Source: an uncultured Oscillospiraceae bacterium
GTDB lineage: Bacteria; Bacillota; Clostridia; Oscillospirales; Acutalibacteraceae
Reading direction: 5' to 3'
Assembly (NCBI GenBank): GCA_902489595.1
Contig: CABUAS010000007.1
Span: 1-42,667 of the forward strand
DNA length: 42,667 nt
In this document: one piece after another, positions 1 to 7,383 of the stretch
Position numbering within the stretch: position 1 is the first letter of the stretch
Layout: each line of letters starts with the position of its first letter
Translations under genes and position numbers: made by a program
Notes under the pieces: model-generated
The model's database searches: none
The model's input: the letters and a program-made list of their open reading frames with translations, nothing else
What the model was told of the DNA's origin: nothing

Positions 1-16
1 CCGTAAATCATTATAA

Positions 17-637
17 TTATGATATTTTTTTATCCGCAATTTTGTGAAGCGCAAGGGTTAAAAACATACTTGCCATAACAAGCAGGCAACCAATAACGCT
101 GATTGATGCGCTTGAAAAATTGATAACCATTGTAAGTGCAAAGAACACGGCAATATCAATAATTGTTAAAGCCATATTCCGCTTAAATCCGTTTTTCGTA
201 TATGAAAACAGTGACAGAATAAGCGAAACAAGACCGATAAGAATCACGCACACAAAGGCGATAAAACAAAGCAGCAACGCCTTGTCAGACAAAATTTCGC
301 CAAACTGCAAATCGCCGGAAACAAACATCTGAATTAAACTAAGCAGGCTTATTTTTTCATTCGGAAGTCCCGTTACGACATAGCACGGAACAAGAAGAAG
401 TGCAACCGAAACGAAATAACTTATCAGCCTGATAACAGCAACAACAGAGCCTATTGATGACATCTTTATGCCGTTAAGAATTTTATCTACTGCGCCCCAT
501 TCTTTATCTGCAAGAGCCGCATCTGCTTTTAAATTATCTTCAAGATTGTAATAAAGCAGATTTGTGCCGCATTTCGGGCAGGTTTGCTTAAAATAGAAAG
601 GACTTAATTTTTCATTACATTTTGGGCAATTACTCAT
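17..637 (-). CDS. Zinc-ribbon membrane protein of unknown function
   Basis: The protein (206 residues from the chosen start) opens with a four-cysteine zinc ribbon: C4-P-K-C7 and C20-P-K-C23. About four hydrophobic segments follow from residue 65 to the C-terminus, so a small cytosolic metal-binding head sits on a membrane body. I chose the ATG at 637 because a GGAGGTG ribosome site lies just upstream; a GTG at 646 falls inside that site and is unlikely to start. The reading frame overlaps the end of the upstream symporter gene by 8 bases, so the two are translationally coupled and probably co-transcribed. I do not recognise a named family. Short zinc ribbons on membrane proteins are common in Firmicutes and carry no assigned function. 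Confidence 0.75.
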   Translation of the reverse strand: MSNCPKCNEKLSPFYFKQTCPKCGTNLLYYNLEDNLKADAALADKEWGAVDKILNGIKMSSIGSVVAVIRLISYFVSVALLLVPCYVVTGLPNEKISLLSLIQMFVSGDLQFGEILSDKALLLCFIAFVCVILIGLVSLILSLFSYTKNGFKRNMALTIIDIAVFFALTMVINFSSASISVIGCLLVMASMFLTLALHKIADKKIS

Positions 638-2099
638 TTTCAGCACCTCCCGAAACCTGTTGTGAAAGTTTTGCTCGCCTTTCAGCCATATCCGACCTGA
701 TTTTTTCGAGTTTTTCGCCCCTTAAATCATAGAACAGATAAGGAACTGCCGTAAGAAGATTGAGCGCCCACGGAACAATAGTAAACAGCGCCCAGATATA
801 CAAATCTGTTTTATCGCCTTTTGTTGTTACAGTTGTTCCGTCCGGAGCGGTAGAAAACACAAGCCCGATAACGGGAAGAAGTGCCGTGCCGATGGAAGTA
901 GACACAGAGCCTGTAAGTTTGCCGAGGAAAGTAAGAACCGAAAAACTTACGCCCTCATTGCGTTCACCTGTTTTCCATTCCATATAATCTACAGTATCAC
1001 CAATCATTTCAGTAGGAATAACCATATTGATTGTGTTGAAGAAACTGAAAACGAAATTCTGAATCATAAGCAGAATTGAAATGCCGAGAACGCTTGAATT
1101 ATAAAATTTAAGACCGATAAGGAATACAAGAGTTGAAACAACAAACCTTGACAGAATATTTAAAATAACAATCTGCCTGTTATCAAGTTTTTTCTTGAGT
1201 TTCGGAATTAAAAGATAAGTGAGAAAGCCGAAAATCGTGCCGGGCAGATTTATCCACAAAACTGCCGAATTGAGATTTAAAACTTCTGAGTAATAATATG
1301 TCTGAAAAACGCCTGCAAGCCCTGCAAGTGTGCCGAGCACATTGCCGATAATTATAAGCAGCAGCGGTTTATTTTTAAACAAAACCTTAAAACCGTCTAA
1401 TATTGAAGGCTCTCTAACAGTCTGAATTACTCTTTCTTTAGTTTTAAAACCTGCAAGTGAAAACAGCGCCATACCGAAAGTGCCTGCAATAATTGCAAGG
1501 ATAAGGAAATCCTGTGAAAGGGTAAGACCCCAAACGCCGTTATTACTTAAATCCATCATAACAACAAGGAAGGTTGTTGAAAGACCGCCGATAATGCCCG
1601 AAATAAGCCTTGCAGAAGATATTGCCCTCGTTCTATCGTTCGGATTTGGCGAAATGGCAGTGCTAAGCCCCCAAAAAGGTACATCGCCGAGAGTATAGAA
1701 AAACTCCCAAATTATGTAAGACAGGTACATATAAACAATCTTAACTGTTGTCGATTTAGCGTCAGCCAAAATTTCAGGACCTGCAAATAACATAATTGTC
1801 GCTATTGAAAGCGGAATAGGAACTACCATAAGGTACGGGCGCAGTTTGCCGAACCGTGTTCTTGTTTTATCAATAATTCCGCCCATAAGCGGGTCATTTA
1901 TCGTATCCCATATACCGAGAACAAGAATCATAGTTGAAACTGCCGCCGCAGGAATTCCGAAAACCTTTGTGAAAAAAAGCGAAAGATAACCGCCTGCAAC
2001 AAGGTTATACCCGAAAACCTGACCTGCATTTGCAAAGCCGTATGCAAGATTTTCTTTTACGCCTACATAGCGAATTTCTTTATTTTCGTTTTCAGCCAT
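630..2099 (-). CDS. GPH-family sugar:cation symporter (MFS superfamily)
   Basis: This is a 489-residue polytopic protein with about 12 hydrophobic segments. It resembles the glycoside-pentoside-hexuronide:cation symporters (MelB, XynP, UidB type). The diagnostic loop between helices 2 and 3 is present: a D-P-L-M-G-G-I-I-D stretch followed by R-F-G-K-L-R-P-Y. Near residue 140 the F-W-G-L-S motif with T-A-I-S-P-N-P-N-D-R-T is also typical of the family. Members import sugars with H+ or Na+. The substrate cannot be read here because no glycosidase or sugar kinase adjoins it. The ribosome site is weak (GGGCGGTG). A possible promoter lies at 2164-2192. The downstream zinc-ribbon gene overlaps its stop. 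Confidence 0.88.
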   Translation of the reverse strand: MAENENKEIRYVGVKENLAYGFANAGQVFGYNLVAGGYLSLFFTKVFGIPAAAVSTMILVLGIWDTINDPLMGGIIDKTRTRFGKLRPYLMVVPIPLSIATIMLFAGPEILADAKSTTVKIVYMYLSYIIWEFFYTLGDVPFWGLSTAISPNPNDRTRAISSARLISGIIGGLSTTFLVVMMDLSNNGVWGLTLSQDFLILAIIAGTFGMALFSLAGFKTKERVIQTVREPSILDGFKVLFKNKPLLLIIIGNVLGTLAGLAGVFQTYYYSEVLNLNSAVLWINLPGTIFGFLTYLLIPKLKKKLDNRQIVILNILSRFVVSTLVFLIGLKFYNSSVLGISILLMIQNFVFSFFNTINMVIPTEMIGDTVDYMEWKTGERNEGVSFSVLTFLGKLTGSVSTSIGTALLPVIGLVFSTAPDGTTVTTKGDKTDLYIWALFTIVPWALNLLTAVPYLFYDLRGEKLEKIRSDMAERRAKLSQQVSGGAENE

Positions 2100-2163
2100 A
2101 ATACACCGCCCTATTTTATTATCGGGCAGTTACAAAACCCTGCCCCCCAACAGTCACTATAAT

Positions 2164-2192
2164 ATTATATATTAAACAGAATTCAAAAACAA
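2164..2192 (-). promoter_or_regulatory. Possible promoter of the GPH symporter gene
   Basis: On the minus strand a perfect TATAAT (2169-2164) is preceded, 17 bases upstream, by TTGTTT (2192-2187). The -35 match is only moderate, and the surrounding AT-rich DNA makes chance matches likely. The distance to the ATG at 2099 is plausible for a short leader. Confidence 0.35.
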
Positions 2193-2230
2193 TTCACATA
2201 ATTGATAAAATAAAACGCTGTTTTTCGGCA

Positions 2231-2734
2231 TTATGCCATATATTCTTCCGCAAACTTTGTATATTCAAGACCGTTTTGCTTTATTTTTTGAACAGCTTCA
2301 TCATCAAGAGTTTTAACTGCCTTTGCAGGAACACCGATAATAAGCGAATTATCCGGAAACTGCTTGTTCTCGGTAACAAGAGCGCCTGCACCGACAATAG
2401 AGTTGTTTCCGATAACAGCACCGTTTAAAATTGTACTGTTCATACCGATAAGCGTGTTATCACCGACTGTGCAGCCGTGAACTACTGCATTATGACCTAC
2501 CGTTACTCCGCTGCCGATTTTAACACTGTAGCCAAAAGCAGTGTGAACCGTGCAATTATCCTGAATATTCGTATTTTCACCTATAACAATACTGCCGCTG
2601 TCTGCCCTGATGACTGCACCATACCACACAGAACATCCTTTTGAAATTTCTGCATTACCGATAACATAGGCATTTTCGGCAATAAAAACGCCGTCTGCAA
2701 TTTTGGGTGAAATATTTTTATAATTCTTAACCAT
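2231..2734 (-). CDS. Gamma-carbonic-anhydrase-like hexapeptide-repeat protein
   Basis: This 167-residue protein is built of hexapeptide repeats (I/V-G-x-x-x-x), giving a left-handed beta helix of the YrdA/PaaY/CaiE type. The gamma-carbonic anhydrase signature is intact: R43 and D45, then the zinc-ligand histidines H64, H81 and H86 with H-x4-H spacing between the last two. These match the trimeric, interface-bound metal site of the family, so a zinc or iron carbonic anhydrase or a related metal-bound acyl or CoA-linked function is possible. Many family members have no measurable hydratase activity. The long acidic loop of the archaeal enzyme Cam is absent, as is usual in the shorter bacterial members. 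A GAAAGGAAA ribosome site precedes the ATG. It follows the lipoprotein gene at a distance of about 80 bases, with a terminator-like hairpin between them. Confidence 0.88.
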   Translation of the reverse strand: MVKNYKNISPKIADGVFIAENAYVIGNAEISKGCSVWYGAVIRADSGSIVIGENTNIQDNCTVHTAFGYSVKIGSGVTVGHNAVVHGCTVGDNTLIGMNSTILNGAVIGNNSIVGAGALVTENKQFPDNSLIIGVPAKAVKTLDDEAVQKIKQNGLEYTKFAEEYMA

Positions 2735-2775
2735 ATTGATTTTCCTTTCGTATTAATTCAAAACATAAAAAACGA

Positions 2776-2793
2776 GAGGGCACGGAGACCCTC
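2776..2793 (-). terminator. Terminator-like hairpin, copy A of a dispersed hairpin family
   Basis: GAGGG and CCCTC arms enclose an 8-base loop. Read on the minus strand the stem is followed by G and six T residues, as expected for an intrinsic terminator. It lies just downstream of the lipoprotein gene (stop at 2812) and upstream of the gamma-carbonic-anhydrase gene. Its loop and flanks closely resemble the hairpin at 4606-4627, and it shares the GTAG/CGTTTT flanks of the wider set. Confidence 0.6.
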
Positions 2794-2811
2794 CCCTACA
2801 ATCAAAACAAA

Positions 2812-3276
2812 TCACTCATCATGTGAATGGCTGTGAGCCTCAGTTGAACTTTGGGGCAAAGTATGCACTTCAGACACCGATGTATATTTATCATTTTCCT
2901 CATCATAAATCAGAATTTCAGCGCCGTCATAACTGATAAAATACTGACCGAAAATATCAATAGACACTGTGCCGTCTGCATCCGGTTCCGAAACTTTGGA
3001 GGCAACAACTTTAATGTAATATTTGCCGTCAATTTCATTTCCGTTGCTGTTTACCATAATTTTATAATCATCAAGTGAACCGTCAAGTTTAAGTTCTTCG
3101 GCAGTATATGTTTTGATAAGGTCAACTGCATCAGAATTCTTAATAACAGCCGTTTCAGTAGTAATCGGTGCAGTCGTTGTTTCATTTTCAGCACTATCCG
3201 AACAGCCTGCAAAAGCAAATGCAACAGAAATAACTGCCAAAAGAGCCGCAATAACTTTTTTAATATCAATATTCAT
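2812..3276 (-). CDS. Small lipoprotein with histidine-rich tail
   Basis: A 154-residue secreted lipoprotein. Two lysines at residues 6-7 are followed by a hydrophobic stretch and the lipobox F-A-G-C, with C25 as the lipidated cysteine. A Thr/Glu-rich linker leads into a mixed alpha/beta domain of about 90 residues with Y-I and Y-D-G-A patterns. The protein ends in alternating histidines (H-S-H-S-H-D-E) that could bind a metal. I chose the ATG at 3276, seven bases after GGAGG; the ATG at 3282 is only one base away from that site. It follows the HAD-DUF523 gene by 37 bases and is probably co-transcribed. No family was recognised. Confidence 0.75.
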   Translation of the reverse strand: MNIDIKKVIAALLAVISVAFAFAGCSDSAENETTTAPITTETAVIKNSDAVDLIKTYTAEELKLDGSLDDYKIMVNSNGNEIDGKYYIKVVASKVSEPDADGTVSIDIFGQYFISYDGAEILIYDEENDKYTSVSEVHTLPQSSTEAHSHSHDE

Positions 3277-3313
3277 AATCATACCTCCGCAGTATCATAA
3301 GCACATTATATAT

Positions 3314-4585
3314 TTAAAAATCAATTTCGTCAAGCAGCTTATTAATTTCACTCTCTCCGTAAACAAGAATTCCGTTTTTAAGCATTAAATCGGCAGTAAT
3401 TCCGTTTGCATTGACAAGTTTTCCGCTGAAAGTGCCGTCATAAACATAATTTTTACCGCAGGACGGGCTGCGCTCTTTAAAAACAGCATAAACGGCGTTG
3501 CACTCATTTGCAATATAAAGCGTTTTCTCTGCCCCGTCGTTATACTGCGGTGTGCAGTCCTCACCAGTCTTTGAAACAACTTTTCCGTCTGCAATTTCAC
3601 AGGGTTCTCTCGGAACTGACAGCCCGCCGAAAACTTCGGGGCAAACGGGGATTATTTCAAACTTTTCACCGAGATTCACAACATTTTCATTATAATTATT
3701 ACCGCCGCTGTACTTGCAGTTTTCACCGAGCAGACAAGCAGATACAAGCAGTTTAGGCTTAATATTTGCCAGAACATAACGCTCTACAGCATCGGCAACA
3801 CCGTCATCAGCATTTGAAAGCGCCCTGTATTTTGCATATTTTTTACAGATTTCACTGCCGTTTTCCATTGCAAAACCGTATTCGCAGTAACTGAGCATAT
3901 CAAGGTCATTATCAGCATCGCCGAATGCCATAGCCTCGCTTTTATCAATACCGAACTGACTGCAAATGCCGTCAAGCGCCCTGCCCTTATTCACGCCGCT
4001 GAAAGTCATTTCAATATCGCCCATAACAGGTGAAGTACAGTCAATATCATCTATTGAAAACAAAAATTCCTGAATTTCAGGCAGATACTCGCCGTCAAAA
4101 TAATAAAGATTTATCTTTTCAATTTCATTGTTTTTAGCAAATTCAGACAGACTTTTATGGCTGACAACGCTTTTCATATATTCCTCAAGAAATTCTTCGG
4201 GCAATCCTTTATTTTCAAAATACTGCTCCCTGTCAATCTGATCGTGCTGAACTCCGCCCGAATAAACTTCATAATAAACAGGATATTTATCGAGAAAATC
4301 AACAATTTTCTCTACAATATTTTTCGGCATATAATTACTGTAAATGACCTTTTCTTCATTACAGTCATATACGCATGCGCCGTTTGAATATATTATATAA
4401 TCAACAAAAGGCACCTGCGCCCTTACTTTATCTGTAACGGCAAGGGTTCTGCCTGTTGCTATAGCAAATTTTATGCCGAAACGGTGTGCTTTTTCAAGAG
4501 TTTTTACCGTCCTTTCAGTAACAGTTATATGGTTCGGAGCCATTAAAGTGCCGTCAAGATCGGTTGCAATAATTTTAATTGACAT
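3314..4585 (-). CDS. Cof-type HAD phosphatase fused to a DUF523 (TudS-like) domain
   Basis: This is a two-domain protein of 423 residues. Residues 1-275 form a Cof/YidA-type HAD-IIB phosphatase, with nucleophile motif D9-L-D11-G-T, a T-G-R motif near residue 45, a conserved lysine around 200 and the G-D-A-D-N-D metal motif at 222-227. This class usually removes phosphate from small sugar or nucleotide phosphates. Residues 278-423 are a complete DUF523 domain: S-A-C284-L-L-G with C290, C-P-E at 315-317, G-G-L-x-x-P-R, and S-P-S-C376-G. DUF523 includes the [4Fe-4S] thiouracil desulfidase TudS, and three conserved cysteines fit that cluster. The start at 4585 (ATG after TAGGTG) is preferred to an upstream GTG. 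Both domains look intact. The reaction of the fusion is unknown. Confidence 0.88.
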   Translation of the reverse strand: MSIKIIATDLDGTLMAPNHITVTERTVKTLEKAHRFGIKFAIATGRTLAVTDKVRAQVPFVDYIIYSNGACVYDCNEEKVIYSNYMPKNIVEKIVDFLDKYPVYYEVYSGGVQHDQIDREQYFENKGLPEEFLEEYMKSVVSHKSLSEFAKNNEIEKINLYYFDGEYLPEIQEFLFSIDDIDCTSPVMGDIEMTFSGVNKGRALDGICSQFGIDKSEAMAFGDADNDLDMLSYCEYGFAMENGSEICKKYAKYRALSNADDGVADAVERYVLANIKPKLLVSACLLGENCKYSGGNNYNENVVNLGEKFEIIPVCPEVFGGLSVPREPCEIADGKVVSKTGEDCTPQYNDGAEKTLYIANECNAVYAVFKERSPSCGKNYVYDGTFSGKLVNANGITADLMLKNGILVYGESEINKLLDEIDF

Positions 4586-4605
4586 AATTTTCACCTACGC
4601 AAAAC

Positions 4606-4627
4606 GGGAGGGCACAGCGACCCTCCC
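4606..4627 (-). terminator. Terminator of the atp operon, copy B of the hairpin family
   Basis: A perfect 7-base stem (GGGAGGG/CCCTCCC) has an 8-base loop. On the minus strand it is followed by GTTTTG. It lies directly after the atpC stop codon at 4636 and before the HAD-DUF523 ribosome site, so it probably ends or weakens atp transcription there. It is nearly the same sequence as copy A. Confidence 0.6.
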
Positions 4628-4635
4628 TGCAAGTT

Positions 4636-5049
4636 TTATATTTCGTGTCTGTTCTTTACCTTTATACGCTCCATTGCGCGTGCAAGGTTTGCTTTTGTTT
4701 CATTATACTCGTACAGGCTCATATTCTGGCGCAGTTCTTCTTCGGCACGAAGTTTTGCCTCTTCGGCACGCCTTTTATCAATTTCATTCGGCAATTCAGC
4801 TGAAACGCAGACAATTTTTGCCTCATTATCAAGAAATTCAATAAACCCATTGCTGACAAAAGCGTTGATAATATCACCGTCTGCCGTTTTGACAGTCATT
4901 TCACCAACGTCAATCGGCATAACAGTGTTGGCATGGTGTGCCAAAAAGCACTGACCGCCGCCGTCATAATAAGGCACGGTAACACTTTCACATTCGCCGT
5001 CAAAAAAGACCTTGCTTGAAGAAATTACTTTTAATTTAAAGGTATTCAT
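4636..5049 (-). CDS. atpC: ATP synthase epsilon subunit
   Basis: This is the last gene of the atp operon and encodes the 137-residue epsilon subunit of the F1 central stalk, which couples rotation to catalysis and can inhibit ATP hydrolysis. The N-terminal beta-sandwich carries the family pattern F-x-L-K-V-I-S-S and a conserved L-x-x-H-A-N-T-V-M-P segment. The C-terminal part is an alpha-helical hairpin (residues about 88-135) rich in Glu, Arg and Ala. I chose the ATG at 5049, which follows an AAGGTG site; the in-frame TTG at 5058 is too close to that site. The gap to atpD is 15 bases. Confidence 0.95.
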   Translation of the reverse strand: MNTFKLKVISSSKVFFDGECESVTVPYYDGGGQCFLAHHANTVMPIDVGEMTVKTADGDIINAFVSNGFIEFLDNEAKIVCVSAELPNEIDKRRAEEAKLRAEEELRQNMSLYEYNETKANLARAMERIKVKNRHEI

Positions 5050-5064
5050 ATAATCCAAATCACC

Positions 5065-6453
5065 TTAATTCTTTAAAGACTGAGCCTTTTCAAGAACATC
5101 ATCAATAGTGCCTGCGTTAAAAAATGCCATTTCGGGCACATCGTCAAGTTCGCCGTCAATAATTGCCTTAAAGCCTTTTACCGTTTCTTTAACAGGCACA
5201 TAAACACCTTTAAGACCTGTAAACATTTCAGCAACGTGAAACGGCTGAGAAAGATATTTTTCAATCTTTCTTGCACGGTAAACTGTCTGCTTATCTTCTT
5301 CGGACAATTCTTCCATACCGAGAATTGCGATAATATCCTGAAGTTCTTTATATTTCTGCAGGTATTCCTGCACTTTTCTTGCAACGTAATAATGCTCTTC
5401 ACCAACCACGTCTGCCTCAAGAATACGGCTGTTTGACTCAAGCGGGTCAACGGCTGGATAAATACCTTTTTCGGCAATCTTTCTTGAAAGAACAGTTGTA
5501 GCATCAAGATGAGCAAATGTTGTTGCAGGAGCAGGGTCTGTTAAGTCATCGGCAGGAACATAAACTGCCTGAACCGATGTAATAGAACCGTTTTTGGTAG
5601 ATGCAATACGCTCCTGTAACTGACCGACCTCATTAGCAAGCGTAGGCTGATAACCAACGGCTGACGGCATTCTGCCGAGAAGTGCAGAAACCTCCGATCC
5701 CGCCTGAACAAAACGGAAAATATTATCTATAAAGAGAAGTACATCCTGATGATCAACATCACGGAAATATTCTGCCATTGTAAGTCCTGTTTCGGCAACA
5801 CGCATACGTGCTCCCGGCGGTTCGTTCATCTGACCGAATACAAGCGCCGTTTTTTCGATAACGCCGGATTCTTTCATTTCATTCCAAAGATCATTGCCCT
5901 CTCTTGAACGCTCGCCGACGCCCGTAAAAATAGAATATCCGCCGTGCTCATTTGCAATATTGGTAATAAGTTCCTGAATAAGAACTGTTTTACCGACACC
6001 TGCACCGCCGAACAGACCGATTTTACCGCCCTTTGAGTACGGCGTTAAAAGGTCAATAACCTTAATTCCCGTTTCAAGAATTTCAACATTTGCCGACTGT
6101 TCTTCAAAGCTCGGCGGGTCACGGTGAATCTGCCGGTGCTCGGCATTTTCAAGGCTTTCAAGGTTATCAATCGTATCACCTGTAACATTGAAAAGCCTGC
6201 CGAGACATTTTTTGCCGACAGGTACTGAAATTGCACCGCCCATCGAATAAACTTTCATATCTTTGTAAAGACCTTCAGAGGAAGCAAGCATAATACATCT
6301 TACTGTATTATTGCCGACCTGCTGTGCAACCTCCATAACAAGCCTTTTGCCGTCTGACTCAACATAAAGTGCGTCCTTTAATGAAGGGAGCACACCGTCA
6401 AACTCTACATCTACAACAGGGCCCATTACCTGAACTATTTTACCGATATTCAT
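5065..6453 (-). CDS. atpD: ATP synthase beta subunit
   Basis: The catalytic beta subunit of F1 is 462 residues, the usual length. The Walker A P-loop reads G-G-A-G-V-G-K-T near residue 150, followed by V-G-E-R-S-R-E-G with the catalytic glutamate. Walker B is L-L-F-I-D-N-I-F-R-F. The D-D-L-T-D-P-A-P signature and the conserved D-E-L-S-E-E-D region (here E-E-L-S-E-E-D) in the C-terminal domain are both present. An AGGAGG site precedes the ATG. It binds ATP or ADP at the alpha/beta interface and alternates with the alpha part of the delta-alpha fusion encoded upstream. Confidence 0.98.
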   Translation of the reverse strand: MNIGKIVQVMGPVVDVEFDGVLPSLKDALYVESDGKRLVMEVAQQVGNNTVRCIMLASSEGLYKDMKVYSMGGAISVPVGKKCLGRLFNVTGDTIDNLESLENAEHRQIHRDPPSFEEQSANVEILETGIKVIDLLTPYSKGGKIGLFGGAGVGKTVLIQELITNIANEHGGYSIFTGVGERSREGNDLWNEMKESGVIEKTALVFGQMNEPPGARMRVAETGLTMAEYFRDVDHQDVLLFIDNIFRFVQAGSEVSALLGRMPSAVGYQPTLANEVGQLQERIASTKNGSITSVQAVYVPADDLTDPAPATTFAHLDATTVLSRKIAEKGIYPAVDPLESNSRILEADVVGEEHYYVARKVQEYLQKYKELQDIIAILGMEELSEEDKQTVYRARKIEKYLSQPFHVAEMFTGLKGVYVPVKETVKGFKAIIDGELDDVPEMAFFNAGTIDDVLEKAQSLKN

Positions 6454-6498
6454 TATTCAGGATTCCTCCTATCTGAAAACTGCAAAACACAGTTAGAG

Positions 6499-7383
6499 TT
6501 ATAATTTATTCTTTTGTGCCTTAGCGCCTGCAATAACCTCTGTGATTTCCTGCGTTATTGCCGCCTGCCTTGCACGGTTATACATAATATCAAGCTGCTT
6601 CAACATATCGGAAGCGGCATCCGTTGCCGTCTGCATAGCCATCATTCGGGAATTATGCTCACTGCAGTAAGATTCAATAAGTGCGCCGTAAACAAATCCT
6701 GCCACAAAATCGGGAATAATTTTATCAAAAACAGTCTGCGCATCAGGCAGAAATTCAGCCATTTCATAACTGCCGCTTTCTGTTTTGGTTTCAACCTGCG
6801 ATTTGACAAGCGGAATAATTTTCTGCTTTTCAACTTCTACTGTGATTGAATTAATCATTCTTGTGTAAATTACATAAACCTCATCAATTTCACCGTTGTA
6901 AAAAAGCGAAACAAGTTTGTTTGCAATATGCCTTGCACGGTTCATTGTAGGGTTCTGTGCAGTATAATTAAAATGCATTTCAACAGGAATATTTTTCTTT
7001 TCAAAATAATGCCTGCCGACCTGACCTACCACGAAAAGCAAATCAGCCTCTTCATTTTTAACAAGCTCCTCAGTTTCCTTAATAACATTGTGGTTATAAG
7101 CGCCTGCAAGCCCTTTATCGGCAGTGATAACAAGATAGCCGATTTTTCGGTTGCTGCCTTTTTTTTCTTCTCTTAAATCAAAGAAATTATTGCCTGCCTC
7201 GGGTGCAATGCTGAGAATCTTTGAAAGGCTTTTTTGAATTTCATAAAAGTAAGGCTCTGTATTTTTTAAATCTCTTCTCGCTTTCTGAAGTTTTGAAGAT
7301 GACACCATATACATTGCGTTTGTAATTTTCATAGTGTCTTTAATAGACTTCATACGGCTCTGAATTTCTCTTGCGTTAGCCAT
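6499..7383 (-). CDS. atpG: ATP synthase gamma subunit
   Basis: The gamma rotor subunit has 294 residues. The start M-A-N-A-R-E-I-Q-x-R-M-K-S-I-K-D-T and the C-terminal helix ending near A-R-Q-A-A-I-T-Q-E-I-T-E-V-I-A-G-A are classic for gamma. The two terminal helices form the coiled coil inside the alpha-beta ring, and the middle Rossmann-like part carries I-T-A-D-K-G-L-A-G-A-Y-N. The ATG overlaps the end of the delta-alpha gene by 8 bases, so translation is coupled to it. Confidence 0.97.
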   Translation of the reverse strand: MANAREIQSRMKSIKDTMKITNAMYMVSSSKLQKARRDLKNTEPYFYEIQKSLSKILSIAPEAGNNFFDLREEKKGSNRKIGYLVITADKGLAGAYNHNVIKETEELVKNEEADLLFVVGQVGRHYFEKKNIPVEMHFNYTAQNPTMNRARHIANKLVSLFYNGEIDEVYVIYTRMINSITVEVEKQKIIPLVKSQVETKTESGSYEMAEFLPDAQTVFDKIIPDFVAGFVYGALIESYCSEHNSRMMAMQTATDAASDMLKQLDIMYNRARQAAITQEITEVIAGAKAQKNKL

